From Candidatus Sabulitectum sp. (GTDB lineage Bacteria > Fermentibacterota > Fermentibacteria > Fermentibacterales > JCC-6): DNA of 62,894 nucleotides. Shown piece by piece: positions 34,984-43,662 of the stretch. The notes under the pieces were generated by a model. The model did not search any database and was not told where the DNA came from. It saw nothing but the letters and a program-made list of their open reading frames with translations. Position 1 is the first letter of the stretch; every line of letters starts with the position of its first letter. The stretch is from the NCBI GenBank assembly GCA_021107435.1, contig JAIOSV010000057.1, positions 1-62,894 of the forward strand, read 5' to 3'. Both the position numbers and the translations under genes were made by a program.

Positions 34984-36146
34984 GCAGATACCTCCATCCC
35001 CAGAGTGGTGGAACCCTCTCCCCACTCAACAGTAATCGCGCCTGTAAAGTCATCCCTGGCTCCAAATACGCGAAGCAGGCATCCTGGTTTCGGTGAATCG
35101 TTATCAAGATTCGACATCACAGAGACTTCCGCGGAAACACCTGGAACCGGTGAGTACAGCGCTGTTGCTGTAAATCTGAGGCTGTCGTCAAACAGATCGA
35201 GAGCGCCACCGCATCCCGCAGGTGACATCCTGTAAAACCCGGATACTGTGCTGTGAAAATCTTCAAGATGGTCAAGACCAGCACTCACAGACCAGGCAAT
35301 ACCTGCTTCTGAATAAATATCCAGCCCCGCAGATAAAAATGTCCGCGTCGCATCAGCAACATCCGTAACTGCCTGCAAAGAACCACTGATGGCTCTTGTT
35401 TTCCCGTGAAGATAAGCAGTAAGACCAACAGTGTTGGAATCCTCTTCAAAATAGATTCTGGGAGCAATCTCAATGGATGCATCATGATTACGCAACGGCT
35501 GCCAGCCTCTGATCTCCGCGAGGTAAGTCCACTGTGAGTTTTCTTTAACAAAGAGAAACCAGGGTTTTACCTTTCTCAGATCCAGAAAACCACTGACAGT
35601 TTCCAGTTCAGACAAATTTTCTCTGATTCCATTCCAGCCCACAGTACCGAATCCCAGCCATGGAGATTTCACTCCATACCAGGAAAGAGAATCCCCGAAC
35701 TGATTCCAGAAACCCCGGAACCCAAGCAGACCTCCGGCTTCAATTGTGACTGCGGTGGAATCCACCACATCATAGCTTTGCCACTCTCTCACGGGAACAT
35801 CAAATCCAGCAAGAAAAGGGTCAACCAAACCCGTGGAAACGCCCGTTCCAACCCAGGGTGATCCGGGCCATCGGAAGAATGCACCGGCACTCACCGGTTC
35901 AATATTCGAAAAAGTTGAATCCGCGCAATAACTCAGAGCAGCAGAAGCACTCAGTCGAACCCAGTCCTCATTGTAGTATCCCCTTGGAAACACGGTTAGA
36001 GTATCTGCGGAGAGGGTTTCCAGTCCCACTTTTAAATCTGCAGACGCTGTGGTATGGAAGAGCAGTCCCATATTGAGACCACCTTCGCCTGTTTCCCCGG
36101 GATTGGTCTGTCCTAAAAGCGCCAGAGTAATAAACAATGCTGTCAC
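34971..36146 (-). CDS. Outer-membrane beta-barrel-like protein of unknown role
   Basis: Protein of 391 residues with a signal peptide (MTALFITLALLGQTNPG) and a body of alternating amphipathic strands rich in Trp, Tyr, Ser and Gly, ending in a strand with a near-terminal aromatic (TLGMEVSAWID). This suggests an outer-membrane barrel, although no family is recognised. It is coupled by overlap (ATGA) to the PorV-like gene upstream and to the CBM48-like gene downstream. A role in exporting or anchoring the polysaccharide is inferred from context. Confidence 0.6.
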   Translation of the reverse strand: MTALFITLALLGQTNPGETGEGGLNMGLLFHTTASADLKVGLETLSADTLTVFPRGYYNEDWVRLSASAALSYCADSTFSNIEPVSAGAFFRWPGSPWVGTGVSTGLVDPFLAGFDVPVREWQSYDVVDSTAVTIEAGGLLGFRGFWNQFGDSLSWYGVKSPWLGFGTVGWNGIRENLSELETVSGFLDLRKVKPWFLFVKENSQWTYLAEIRGWQPLRNHDASIEIAPRIYFEEDSNTVGLTAYLHGKTRAISGSLQAVTDVADATRTFLSAGLDIYSEAGIAWSVSAGLDHLEDFHSTVSGFYRMSPAGCGGALDLFDDSLRFTATALYSPVPGVSAEVSVMSNLDNDSPKPGCLLRVFGARDDFTGAITVEWGEGSTTLGMEVSAWID

Positions 36147-36892
36147 GGGAACCTCCTGGAGATGCCGAATCTGTGCTCAATACCATTCCTGTGCAGTACA
36201 GCTCCGTAACCGAAATTCCATTCTCCCCGGGAAAGTCCAGCACCTGCGTTGACGTTGTCTCCGTCTGTGCCGGAGTAAACTCGCAATGCTCTTGTAACCA
36301 TCAGCTCGCACCCAACCTGCCAGTTATCATCGCTGAAGCTTGTATGAGCCTTCAGATTCCTGTTGAAAACGTGACTGAATCCTGTGGTAAATCTGCGATC
36401 CTCTGTGATATCCGTGCAAGTCATTCCCAGAGCCAGAGAGGGGAACAGGGAAAACTGAAAGCCGGCATCCAGATCCAGGGACTTCTCGTCTGTACTGTCA
36501 GCGTACTGATAGCGAACTGACGCACCGACGGCAATACTGGGTCCAAAGAGACCTTCCATGAACCCGATAGGATCTCCCGCGACAACATAGCTGCCCGAGA
36601 GCTGAGCGATACCTGTACGGCAGTCGTTGTCCCATGCTGCACCTGTACCAAGATGAAATCCAGATCCCCCAAGAGGCATAACCGCCGCGACACTTCCGGA
36701 AGGTTCGTCATTGGTAATTCCTCCAGCAGCAGCCACCTCAAAAAACTCAATCCTGCCCATACCTGCCGGTGCAGCCATACAGGAAACAGGATCATTACTC
36801 CAGGCTGCCGGAAACACACCAAGTCCCGCCCGGACAGGACCGGCAAAGTTCCATGAACCCAGAACCATTGAAAGTGCAAAAACAGCAGTCAG
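36143..36892 (-). CDS. PorV/FadL-like outer-membrane protein, probable CTG start
   Basis: Barrel-like protein of ~249 residues. The N-terminal mature part (AGLGVFPAAWSNDPVSCMAAPAG) resembles PorV/PorQ-type proteins, which help T9SS cargo leave the cell. Gly-rich amphipathic strands follow, ending in FGISRRFP with the terminal aromatic expected of a barrel. The only ATG (36868) cuts into the hydrophobic signal. In frame without a stop, CTG at 36892 restores it (TAVFALSMVLGS). This CTG overlaps the sugar transferase stop as CTGA and has GGGGAG four bases upstream; an ATA next to it is a less likely start. Function as a T9SS or polysaccharide porin is inferred. Confidence 0.68.
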   Translation of the reverse strand: MTAVFALSMVLGSWNFAGPVRAGLGVFPAAWSNDPVSCMAAPAGMGRIEFFEVAAAGGITNDEPSGSVAAVMPLGGSGFHLGTGAAWDNDCRTGIAQLSGSYVVAGDPIGFMEGLFGPSIAVGASVRYQYADSTDEKSLDLDAGFQFSLFPSLALGMTCTDITEDRRFTTGFSHVFNRNLKAHTSFSDDNWQVGCELMVTRALRVYSGTDGDNVNAGAGLSRGEWNFGYGAVLHRNGIEHRFGISRRFP

Positions 36893-38277
36893 TATGCTCC
36901 CCTTCCTTTGAGAACGGTAACAACCGTTCTGGCGAGAATCGCCATGTCAAGCATGAGAGACTGGTTTCTCATGTAATAAAAATCATATTCAAGGTTCTCG
37001 TGGAGAGGAAGGTCTTTTCTACCCATAATCTGCCACAAACCTGTAATACCCGGTTTCACATCCAGTCGCCTGCGCTGCCAGGCGTTGTAGTCACTAACGA
37101 TAAAATCCATTTCAGGCCTGGGACCAACCATGCTCATGTGTCCCCTGAGAACATTAAACAACTGGGGCAACTCATCAAGGCTTGTTTTCCGGAGAAGCCT
37201 GCCTATGCCTGTCACTCTCGGATCACCTCCGGCAACAGGCGCGACTTCGTATTCTTCTGCTTCCGGCCTCATTGTTCTGAATTTATACAGTGTGAATTCC
37301 CTGCCGAACCTGCCTGTACGAGTCTGCTTAAATATGGGAGTACCTTTTCCCCGGAGGGCTAAAATTGCCCAGATGATGGCCATAAGAGGTGTGAGAGTAA
37401 TAATCAGCACCGGGGAAATGAGCAAATCCATGACCCTTTTTGTCAGATTGTTGAAAGTGCCTTTGCCGGAAGATCCAATTTCCACCACAGGCATTCTGGA
37501 TATACTGCCGAGGTCCCCTACTCCCGCAGCAATCTCAAACAGATCGGTAACAAGCATAAAAACAATATCTTCCTTGTCGACAGAGTTTACTATTTTCAGC
37601 ATATCGGTTCTGTTCATGGAACCGCTGGCGAAAAATACCTCGTCAATGGAAAGGCTCTCAACAAGACGCGGAAGATCCCGAACTTCTCCGATAACCTTTA
37701 CGCCGCAGACTTCATCGGCAATCCCGGGCTGTTCCGCAAGAACACCTTTTATCCGATGTCTGGGCTCCGGGAATTTTCTCAGTGAAACAATCACCCTTTC
37801 CGCGAACTCTCCTGAACCGATTACAATAGTAGCAGGTGATTCCTTGATTGGAGCAACCCTGCCTGCCACTAAGGTAAAGAGACTCCTGAAAAGAATGTTA
37901 ACGGGTTGAGAAATTACCAGAAAAATCAGAAGCATAATTCTTGAATAATCCACTTTCACCAGATAGCTTGCTGCCATGATGGACACAGCCAGATAAAAAA
38001 CAGCACGCATCCGCCTGGCAAGACCGGGAAAAGCGCCCTGCTGAACAGAGTAAATATACATTCCCGTTGACCACCAGGAAGCAATCCAGAGTACTGAAAG
38101 AACAGGTATGGTGGTAAGATAAGTGCCGATTGTATGAGAGAACCCGGGAAGAAATCCGGATAGCCAGCAGGTTCTTATGTACCAGGTTGCCAGAAGAGAG
38201 AGGGGAACTGTTATTATATCCGCAGTTGCCAGAAACAATATGAATATTCGTTGCTGTCTTCTTATGGGAGCAAACAC
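36889..38277 (-). CDS. Polyprenyl-phosphate sugar-1-phosphate transferase (WcaJ/WbaP type)
   Basis: Initiating sugar transferase of 462 residues. It has four or five N-terminal membrane helices, a CoA-binding-like/Rossmann middle domain (ATIVIGSGEFAERV), a further helix and the C-terminal catalytic domain. Catalytic motifs are LYKFRTMRPEAE, DELPQLFNVLRGHMSMVGPRPE and the final PGITGLWQIMGR. It would load the first sugar on undecaprenyl phosphate. The start is a GTG sharing a base with the previous stop (TAGTG). Confidence 0.94.
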   Translation of the reverse strand: MFAPIRRQQRIFILFLATADIITVPLSLLATWYIRTCWLSGFLPGFSHTIGTYLTTIPVLSVLWIASWWSTGMYIYSVQQGAFPGLARRMRAVFYLAVSIMAASYLVKVDYSRIMLLIFLVISQPVNILFRSLFTLVAGRVAPIKESPATIVIGSGEFAERVIVSLRKFPEPRHRIKGVLAEQPGIADEVCGVKVIGEVRDLPRLVESLSIDEVFFASGSMNRTDMLKIVNSVDKEDIVFMLVTDLFEIAAGVGDLGSISRMPVVEIGSSGKGTFNNLTKRVMDLLISPVLIITLTPLMAIIWAILALRGKGTPIFKQTRTGRFGREFTLYKFRTMRPEAEEYEVAPVAGGDPRVTGIGRLLRKTSLDELPQLFNVLRGHMSMVGPRPEMDFIVSDYNAWQRRRLDVKPGITGLWQIMGRKDLPLHENLEYDFYYMRNQSLMLDMAILARTVVTVLKGRGAY

Positions 38278-39224
38278 TAGCTGGCTCCCCCGATCAAACC
38301 CCGCAGGACGCCCAGGAAAAGGGCTGTGCCCCTCCAGAGCGCAAAAAACGGAACAAAGAGTAAAGTGGAAGTATCGGTAGTGGCAGCCGCAACCAGAATA
38401 GGAATGCAGAGAAGCAGAAAAAAGAGTACCAGAGAGACGGTAACAGCAGGAAAAAAGGGAAGAAGAAACAGAGAAAATACAACCGGAACAGAAAGCAGCA
38501 TCTGCAATTTCAGGGTCTGAGGAGTGTAACCGTCACTCACAGCCCTGGCGGGAAATTTCCTTACCAGCATTATCCTCCATTTTCCACGGCGATACTTCAT
38601 CCGAAAATAGGCCGCCCAGCAGGGCCGATGGGTATGAACCACCCTGGCATCCGGCACAAACCCAATCCTGCCTCCGGCCTCTGTCAGTCTCCAGGAAAGA
38701 TCAACATCCTCGTGCTCAGGCAGGGGGAAACTCTGATTAAATCCACCCAGCTTCTCAAGCCAGTCTCTGCGGAAACCGGCGGAGTAGGTATCAGCAAGAT
38801 GGATAATTTCAGCTCGCTTCATAAGCCGGTATCTTTCTTCGAACTCCACCTGGGCCAGCCTTTGTATCAGCTTGCTGCCCCCTGAGGAATATACCCCTTT
38901 CACCGCTTCATACTCATTCTTCAACTTGCAGATCATCCGCTGGGCCCAAACCGGCTCTGGAATACAGTCGGAATCGATAAAAAGAATAAATGGCTCACTG
39001 ACGGTTCGCCATCCCCGGTTTCTGGCAGTTGCGGGACCGGCCTGCTCTCCGTTAACGCACGTGTCAGCCAGTTCCGCGATCTCCGGTGGTGGTTTTTCCA
39101 TACTGTCGATGCTTAAAACAATGAATAAGCTGGATCTGATGGTCTGTGCGTTTAATGCCCTCAGAGTGGGAAGCAGACTGTTCCACTCGCCTCTGAACGG
39201 AACAATTACGGCGACTTCAAACAT
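38277..39224 (-). CDS. Family 2 glycosyltransferase
   Basis: GT-A enzyme of 315 residues. It has VAVIVPFRGEWNSLLPTL, VLSIDSMEKPP, AGPATARNRGW, FIDSDCIPEP (DXD) and the acceptor/catalytic LPEHEDVDLSWRLTEAGG. Two or three C-terminal hydrophobic helices (LLSVPVVFSLFLLPFF, VLFFLLLCIPIL) tie it to the membrane. The start is ATG 39224, overlapping the radical SAM gene by eight bases; the frame upstream to 39296 lies inside that gene. Confidence 0.9.
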   Translation of the reverse strand: MFEVAVIVPFRGEWNSLLPTLRALNAQTIRSSLFIVLSIDSMEKPPPEIAELADTCVNGEQAGPATARNRGWRTVSEPFILFIDSDCIPEPVWAQRMICKLKNEYEAVKGVYSSGGSKLIQRLAQVEFEERYRLMKRAEIIHLADTYSAGFRRDWLEKLGGFNQSFPLPEHEDVDLSWRLTEAGGRIGFVPDARVVHTHRPCWAAYFRMKYRRGKWRIMLVRKFPARAVSDGYTPQTLKLQMLLSVPVVFSLFLLPFFPAVTVSLVLFFLLLCIPILVAAATTDTSTLLFVPFFALWRGTALFLGVLRGLIGGAS

Positions 39225-40668
39225 TTTTTCGCCGGAAAATGTATTTCCGGAAAGTTTTAAAAGCAAGAAGAGTTCTGTGTCTTTCGCCTTTGTCAAACAA
39301 GCTGCGCCATGCCTTTTTCATGATATATCCCGGTCTCAGGTAGAATTTTCTCCTGGCATGGTTGCAGAATTCAACAATATCTTCAGGGCTCATATCAAGG
39401 GTTCTCACAACACAGGCATGAGTACCGTCTTCCTTAAGCCAGTCCCTCCAGCTTGATGTAACCAGCAATCCGGCTTTCTGAACATCGGCGTACGCATCGG
39501 TTCCGGGATAGACCATAAGCGGATAGAACTGCGCTGTGTCCGGATTCAGTCTCAACGCGAAATCCAGAGTTCGCTGAGCGGTCTCCCGGGTTTCTCCGGG
39601 AATCCCGAAGAGAAAACAACCGTGAACAAGGATGCCTGCTTCCCTGGCATTTTCCATGAATTTCACCATCTGCTCCACCTTGAGTCCTTTTCGCATTGAA
39701 TCCAGTATCTCATCACATCCGCTCTCAAAGCCTACACAAACAGATCGCAGGCCTGCTGCATGACACTGACGAAGGGTTTCAAGGTCAGCTGCAGCCCGCA
39801 TATTGCATGTCCAGGAAATGGTCACTTCCGCTTTAACAATCTCAGCGGACAGTAATCTCAGTCTCTCCATATCAGCGGCAATTGTGTCATCTTCGAAAAA
39901 GACCGCCTGCACCTCCGGCATATTTTCCTGCACCCATTTCATTTCAGCAACAACATTCTGAACAGATCGGCTTCTGTAACAGCGGCCTGTAAGAGTCTGG
40001 GGAAAGACGCAGAAGCTGCATTGATTCGGGCAGCCTCTTCCACCCATTATCATTACCTGAGGATGGAGCGCGTTGGGATTGTTGTACTTTTTCACCGGAA
40101 GGTGTCTTGCGTATACAGAGCTGACAAATGGCAATGAATCCAAATCCCGCATGTAGCCGTCCGGAGCGGTGACCTCTACCCCGATACCGTCCTTAAGGCG
40201 AATTGCGGTTCCAGGTATGCCTTCCAGGGGAAGCCCGCCTTCAAGAGCAGCCACAACCGCAAGCAGGGGCTTCTCATACTCACCCAGGATAGCACCCGTA
40301 AATCTGGTGCCCAGTCGTACGGTATCCTCGGGAAGCGCTGACGGATGTGTTCCTGTAATAAAGACCGCAGCCCCTATATCGCTGATCAGGTCAGCGGTCT
40401 GAGTATCAGAAATAATTGAAGGCGTGGATGTATCCAGCACTATAACGTCCGGAGAGAACGCCTTTATCTTCTTCTGTGTTTCAAAGAAATCCAGACCCAT
40501 GGCAGGGGAATCTATAAATTGAACGATATGCCCGGCCTGTTCGAGAGCTCCTACCGCGTAAGAGAGCCAGATGGGATAGTACAGCGTTCCGCTTCTTGTT
40601 ACCGCAGGGCTTCGCTGCCCCCGGCTGTAGAAAGGAATAAAAGGTGGATTAAGAGCTGTTATTTTCAT
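39217..40668 (-). CDS. B12-binding radical SAM protein
   Basis: Protein of 483 residues in the BchE/cobalamin-dependent radical SAM group. The N-terminal ~170 residues are a cobalamin-binding Rossmann domain (DVIVLDTSTPS, VFITGTHPSALP, ILGEYE). The [4Fe-4S] cysteines are C213, C217 and C220 (RGCPNQCSFCVFP). A TIM-barrel with FFEDDTIAAD, ISWTCNMRA and VGFESGCDEIL follows. Such enzymes perform methylations or rearrangements on unactivated carbon. Its place between glycosyltransferases suggests a sugar or lipid-carrier substrate; the reaction is unknown. It overlaps both neighbours. Confidence 0.93.
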   Translation of the reverse strand: MKITALNPPFIPFYSRGQRSPAVTRSGTLYYPIWLSYAVGALEQAGHIVQFIDSPAMGLDFFETQKKIKAFSPDVIVLDTSTPSIISDTQTADLISDIGAAVFITGTHPSALPEDTVRLGTRFTGAILGEYEKPLLAVVAALEGGLPLEGIPGTAIRLKDGIGVEVTAPDGYMRDLDSLPFVSSVYARHLPVKKYNNPNALHPQVMIMGGRGCPNQCSFCVFPQTLTGRCYRSRSVQNVVAEMKWVQENMPEVQAVFFEDDTIAADMERLRLLSAEIVKAEVTISWTCNMRAAADLETLRQCHAAGLRSVCVGFESGCDEILDSMRKGLKVEQMVKFMENAREAGILVHGCFLFGIPGETRETAQRTLDFALRLNPDTAQFYPLMVYPGTDAYADVQKAGLLVTSSWRDWLKEDGTHACVVRTLDMSPEDIVEFCNHARRKFYLRPGYIMKKAWRSLFDKGERHRTLLAFKTFRKYIFRRKNV

Positions 40669-41609
40669 CTTTGAAGCATCTCCTCAAGGGTATAGAGTAC
40701 CCTTTCAGTGTCGATTGAAATCATACAGTCTTCATTTCCTGAACAGCCGGGAAAAATACTGTTTGCATAGCATGGTGAGCAGGACACAGTTCCGCAAACG
40801 GGAACAATGCTGCCGTCCTCGTAAAGCGACCCGGGGTCTGTCGGGCCGAAAAGAACAAGAGCGGGGGTTCCTCCGGCAACTGCGAGATGAGCCGGACCAC
40901 TGTCATTCCCGGCAAACAAAGAAGCTTTTGCAATCAGAGCTGCGGTTTCGCCCCAGGTAAGTTTTCCAGCCAGATTAATTCCAGTCACTGAAGAAATTTC
41001 CTCTTTGTCCAGTTTCCCGCCCGCCAGAAATACTCTGTGACCCCTGGCCTGGAGGTAGAGAGAAACTTCTGCCCACCGGGACATGGGCCATCGTTTCAAT
41101 GGCACATAGTCCCGCGCGTTCCGAGCTCCTCCGGGTGCAAGTACCACATAGGATTTACCGCCGGTGTATCGCTCAACTGCATCAATCTCGGATCGGTTAA
41201 CATGAAAGAGAGGCTTCAGGGAAGAACACTGAACTCCGGCGATTCTACAATAATCCCGAGCAACCGGTCTCACGACTCCGAAGCCTGTTTCCGGATCACC
41301 TCCGCTCTCCACCTTTTGTCCTGACAGGAATTCAATCCACCGGACAGCTCTTGAAGAAAAGCCGAGGTAAATAACCCGGTCAAAACCCGATTGTCTGTTC
41401 GCAAGAGACCACCACAGAAGTTTAACAGCCGAGCAGGGAGCCGGTGATTGAACAAGTCCGTCAATTCCAGGCAGTCGCTTCCAGACTTGCAGCGAAGAAG
41501 GCCCTGTGAGAACTGTGACCCTGTCTCCTCGTTCGACCAGACCCGCCACCGCAGGCGTAGCAAGCAATGAGTCTCCAAAAGCGTGTGTTTTCACCACAAG
41601 GGTCTTCAT
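40665..41609 (-). CDS. Family 9 glycosyltransferase (heptosyltransferase-like)
   Basis: GT-B enzyme of 314 residues of the ADP-heptose:LPS heptosyltransferase family. It opens KTLVVKTHAFGDSLLATPAV, has VLAPGGARNARDY and WPMSRWAEV, then the donor-binding FAGNDSGPAHLAVAGGTPALVLFG-type block (key GNDSGPAHLA). A cysteine-rich end (CSPCYANSIFPGC, NEDCM) is common in the family. It would extend an LPS-core or O-chain. It overlaps both neighbours by four bases. Confidence 0.92.
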   Translation of the reverse strand: MKTLVVKTHAFGDSLLATPAVAGLVERGDRVTVLTGPSSLQVWKRLPGIDGLVQSPAPCSAVKLLWWSLANRQSGFDRVIYLGFSSRAVRWIEFLSGQKVESGGDPETGFGVVRPVARDYCRIAGVQCSSLKPLFHVNRSEIDAVERYTGGKSYVVLAPGGARNARDYVPLKRWPMSRWAEVSLYLQARGHRVFLAGGKLDKEEISSVTGINLAGKLTWGETAALIAKASLFAGNDSGPAHLAVAGGTPALVLFGPTDPGSLYEDGSIVPVCGTVSCSPCYANSIFPGCSGNEDCMISIDTERVLYTLEEMLQR

Positions 41610-42949
41610 TGTAACGCTCTCCCGGCTCTGAATCTTTCGATGGAATACTTCACCGCGATCAATGACGCAATCATGAGGGGGATATCAAGAGCAACCCGGT
41701 GAGGGGTTCCAGAAGCGGTGAGCAGGTGCATAAGAACGTATCCCGCAATCACACCGGCCATAAAGACACCGGACCAGCCCAGACGCAGCATGAGAATAAT
41801 ACCACCGAGAAAGAAAATACCAATCCAGAAAAAAGACAGCAGCCCAAGTATAGTATGCGCTGGTGAAAACTGATTCAAGGGAAACGGTTTAAAAAACTCA
41901 ACAAATCTGCATGCTGAAAGATGAAGAAAAACGCCGGGATTCGATTTGATGAACTCACTCTGTCGCCGGTAAAGGATGCTGTCCCTCTCAAATTCTGATT
42001 CTGTGGTAAATTCAGGAAATTCAGCCAGTTCCGCCCTGTTCAATCCGGGCAACCAGGTAGCACGCACCGGTCCGTAAAGCAGCTTCGCGCCTTCAGCCTC
42101 ATTCAGAAACGCGTCTGTAAATATTCTCCCGTTGAATTCCCACATCTGAACTCCCCCCTGCAGCGGAAGAAGCTGGTAACGACCCATAGTATTCCTGTTT
42201 CGAACCACCCACGGTGTCAAAACTGCTCCAAATACCACAAGCATAAGCAGTAGAGCAGGTATTACTTTTTTCGAGAATTTCCAGGCAATAAGAGTTGAAA
42301 CAGCAAGCCATCCAATCATTGGAAGCGCGGCAGGGCGTACAAGGAATGTCACTCCCCACAGAAGACCGGCCCAGACTCCCCTGAGTAGATCCGGTTTTTC
42401 GAGAAAACGTATGGAAAGAAGCAATCCTGCCATAAACAGCAGCGAGAAAAGTGCCTGCGTCGCCGGAATTGCCTGGTAGTAAAGTTCAAATGGATCAATA
42501 GCCATAAAGACTCCAGCAGCGATGTACCACTTCCCCGAAAGAAACCTGTTTGCCAGCCGCATCCCCAGAAAAACGGTGAGCAGCCCCAGAGCAAGCTGAA
42601 CACCAATAACCGCAAGAAGGTTTCCAGGTGAAGTAACCATGAAAATAAATGCTTCAAACAAAGCGTAACCGGGCATAAAAAAAGTGGTAGGCTGCTCCGG
42701 GAGCAGTACCCCGTAGAATCCGCCGGTTTCCCTGAAAAACTCCAGCTGTGCATCACGTCTGGGATCGGGATCGTGAAACATGGACTCTGAAAGCATGAAC
42801 CCTCTGCCTGAAAGAATGTTTTCAGCAGCATTGGCCTGAACCTCTCCCTCTCCCACAAGAAAGAAACCGCAGGAAGCAAGATAAAATACAGCCAGCCTTG
42901 TCAGCAGAGCCAATCCGAAAATGTAAAACTCTAGTGTTTTCCTCTGCAC
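41606..42949 (-). CDS. GT39/ArnT-like polyprenyl-sugar glycosyltransferase
   Basis: Inner-membrane protein of 447 residues with ~11 helices. Family features are a first periplasmic loop with acidic residues (GEGEVQANAAENILSGRGF), MPGYALFEAF, FMAIDPFELYYQA and LVRPAALPMI. Enzymes of this kind use polyprenyl-phosphate sugars to decorate lipid A, glycans or proteins on the periplasmic face. The start is a GTG. A related gene (45029) lies two genes upstream. Acceptor and donor are unknown. Confidence 0.85.
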   Translation of the reverse strand: MQRKTLEFYIFGLALLTRLAVFYLASCGFFLVGEGEVQANAAENILSGRGFMLSESMFHDPDPRRDAQLEFFRETGGFYGVLLPEQPTTFFMPGYALFEAFIFMVTSPGNLLAVIGVQLALGLLTVFLGMRLANRFLSGKWYIAAGVFMAIDPFELYYQAIPATQALFSLLFMAGLLLSIRFLEKPDLLRGVWAGLLWGVTFLVRPAALPMIGWLAVSTLIAWKFSKKVIPALLLMLVVFGAVLTPWVVRNRNTMGRYQLLPLQGGVQMWEFNGRIFTDAFLNEAEGAKLLYGPVRATWLPGLNRAELAEFPEFTTESEFERDSILYRRQSEFIKSNPGVFLHLSACRFVEFFKPFPLNQFSPAHTILGLLSFFWIGIFFLGGIILMLRLGWSGVFMAGVIAGYVLMHLLTASGTPHRVALDIPLMIASLIAVKYSIERFRAGRALQ

Positions 42950-43662
42950 CAGTCACCGAACCATTCAGAAGTAATCAGCTCAAGCTCTGCTGGCTGTCCG
43001 GAGGACCATACCTTTTCGGTGGCGGGATGCATCACAATTTCAGTTGTGCCGTCACTGCAGATAGAAGTGTATTTTTTCAGGTATCTCCTGTTGATTTTCC
43101 CGGCCTTGCCGAAACCCAGCATTCTGTCCGTTGTAACAAGTCCTTCAGACTCAAGACAGGTCTTTAGTTCACAACCGAGAGTATTCAACTTGATCCCTGC
43201 TGGAAATCTCATGTATTTGTCAGGCAGCACTGCCGTTCTCACCGTTCTGATGCCGTAATCCCTGGCAAGAGAAATGATAACTTTCTGCAAAGCAGGCAGG
43301 TTGTGCAGATGGCGATGACTGTCAAGGGCAGTAACAACACCTCCGGTGGAAAGAATCTTCTCTATCTGAGCTGCCCACTCTTTCTTAACAGAATCAGCAA
43401 GGGAATCAGCTGATTTAATCCAGGTTGCGAATGATTCGGGAAAATTACTCTTTTCCAGTATAAACGGACCCCGGCAACAGTCCAGATGCGCGGCAACACG
43501 AACGCTTCCCGTCATAGCCATCATGCAGGCTTCCGCACAATTGCTTCCAGTTGCCATGATACTCACTCTGCTTACATTCCCGAATTCAATACACTTCCGG
43601 ATTGCGGCATTCACCGCCGGGTGCATTCCTCCATCGTCAATTGTAACAGTTATTTCTCTCAT
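42931..43662 (-). CDS. ChbG/HpnK (YdjC)-family carbohydrate deacetylase
   Basis: Metal-dependent deacetylase-like enzyme of 243 residues. The metal site is seen as VTIDDGGMHPAVN near the start and DSHRHLHNLPALQK near residue 120; AAHLDCCRGPF and the C-terminal EIVMHPA also fit. Family members remove N-acetyl groups from chito-oligosaccharides or act on hopanoid-linked glycans. In this operon a glycolipid or lipid-linked sugar is the likely substrate. It overlaps the radical SAM gene by four bases. Confidence 0.88.
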   Translation of the reverse strand: MREITVTIDDGGMHPAVNAAIRKCIEFGNVSRVSIMATGSNCAEACMMAMTGSVRVAAHLDCCRGPFILEKSNFPESFATWIKSADSLADSVKKEWAAQIEKILSTGGVVTALDSHRHLHNLPALQKVIISLARDYGIRTVRTAVLPDKYMRFPAGIKLNTLGCELKTCLESEGLVTTDRMLGFGKAGKINRRYLKKYTSICSDGTTEIVMHPATEKVWSSGQPAELELITSEWFGDWCRGKH

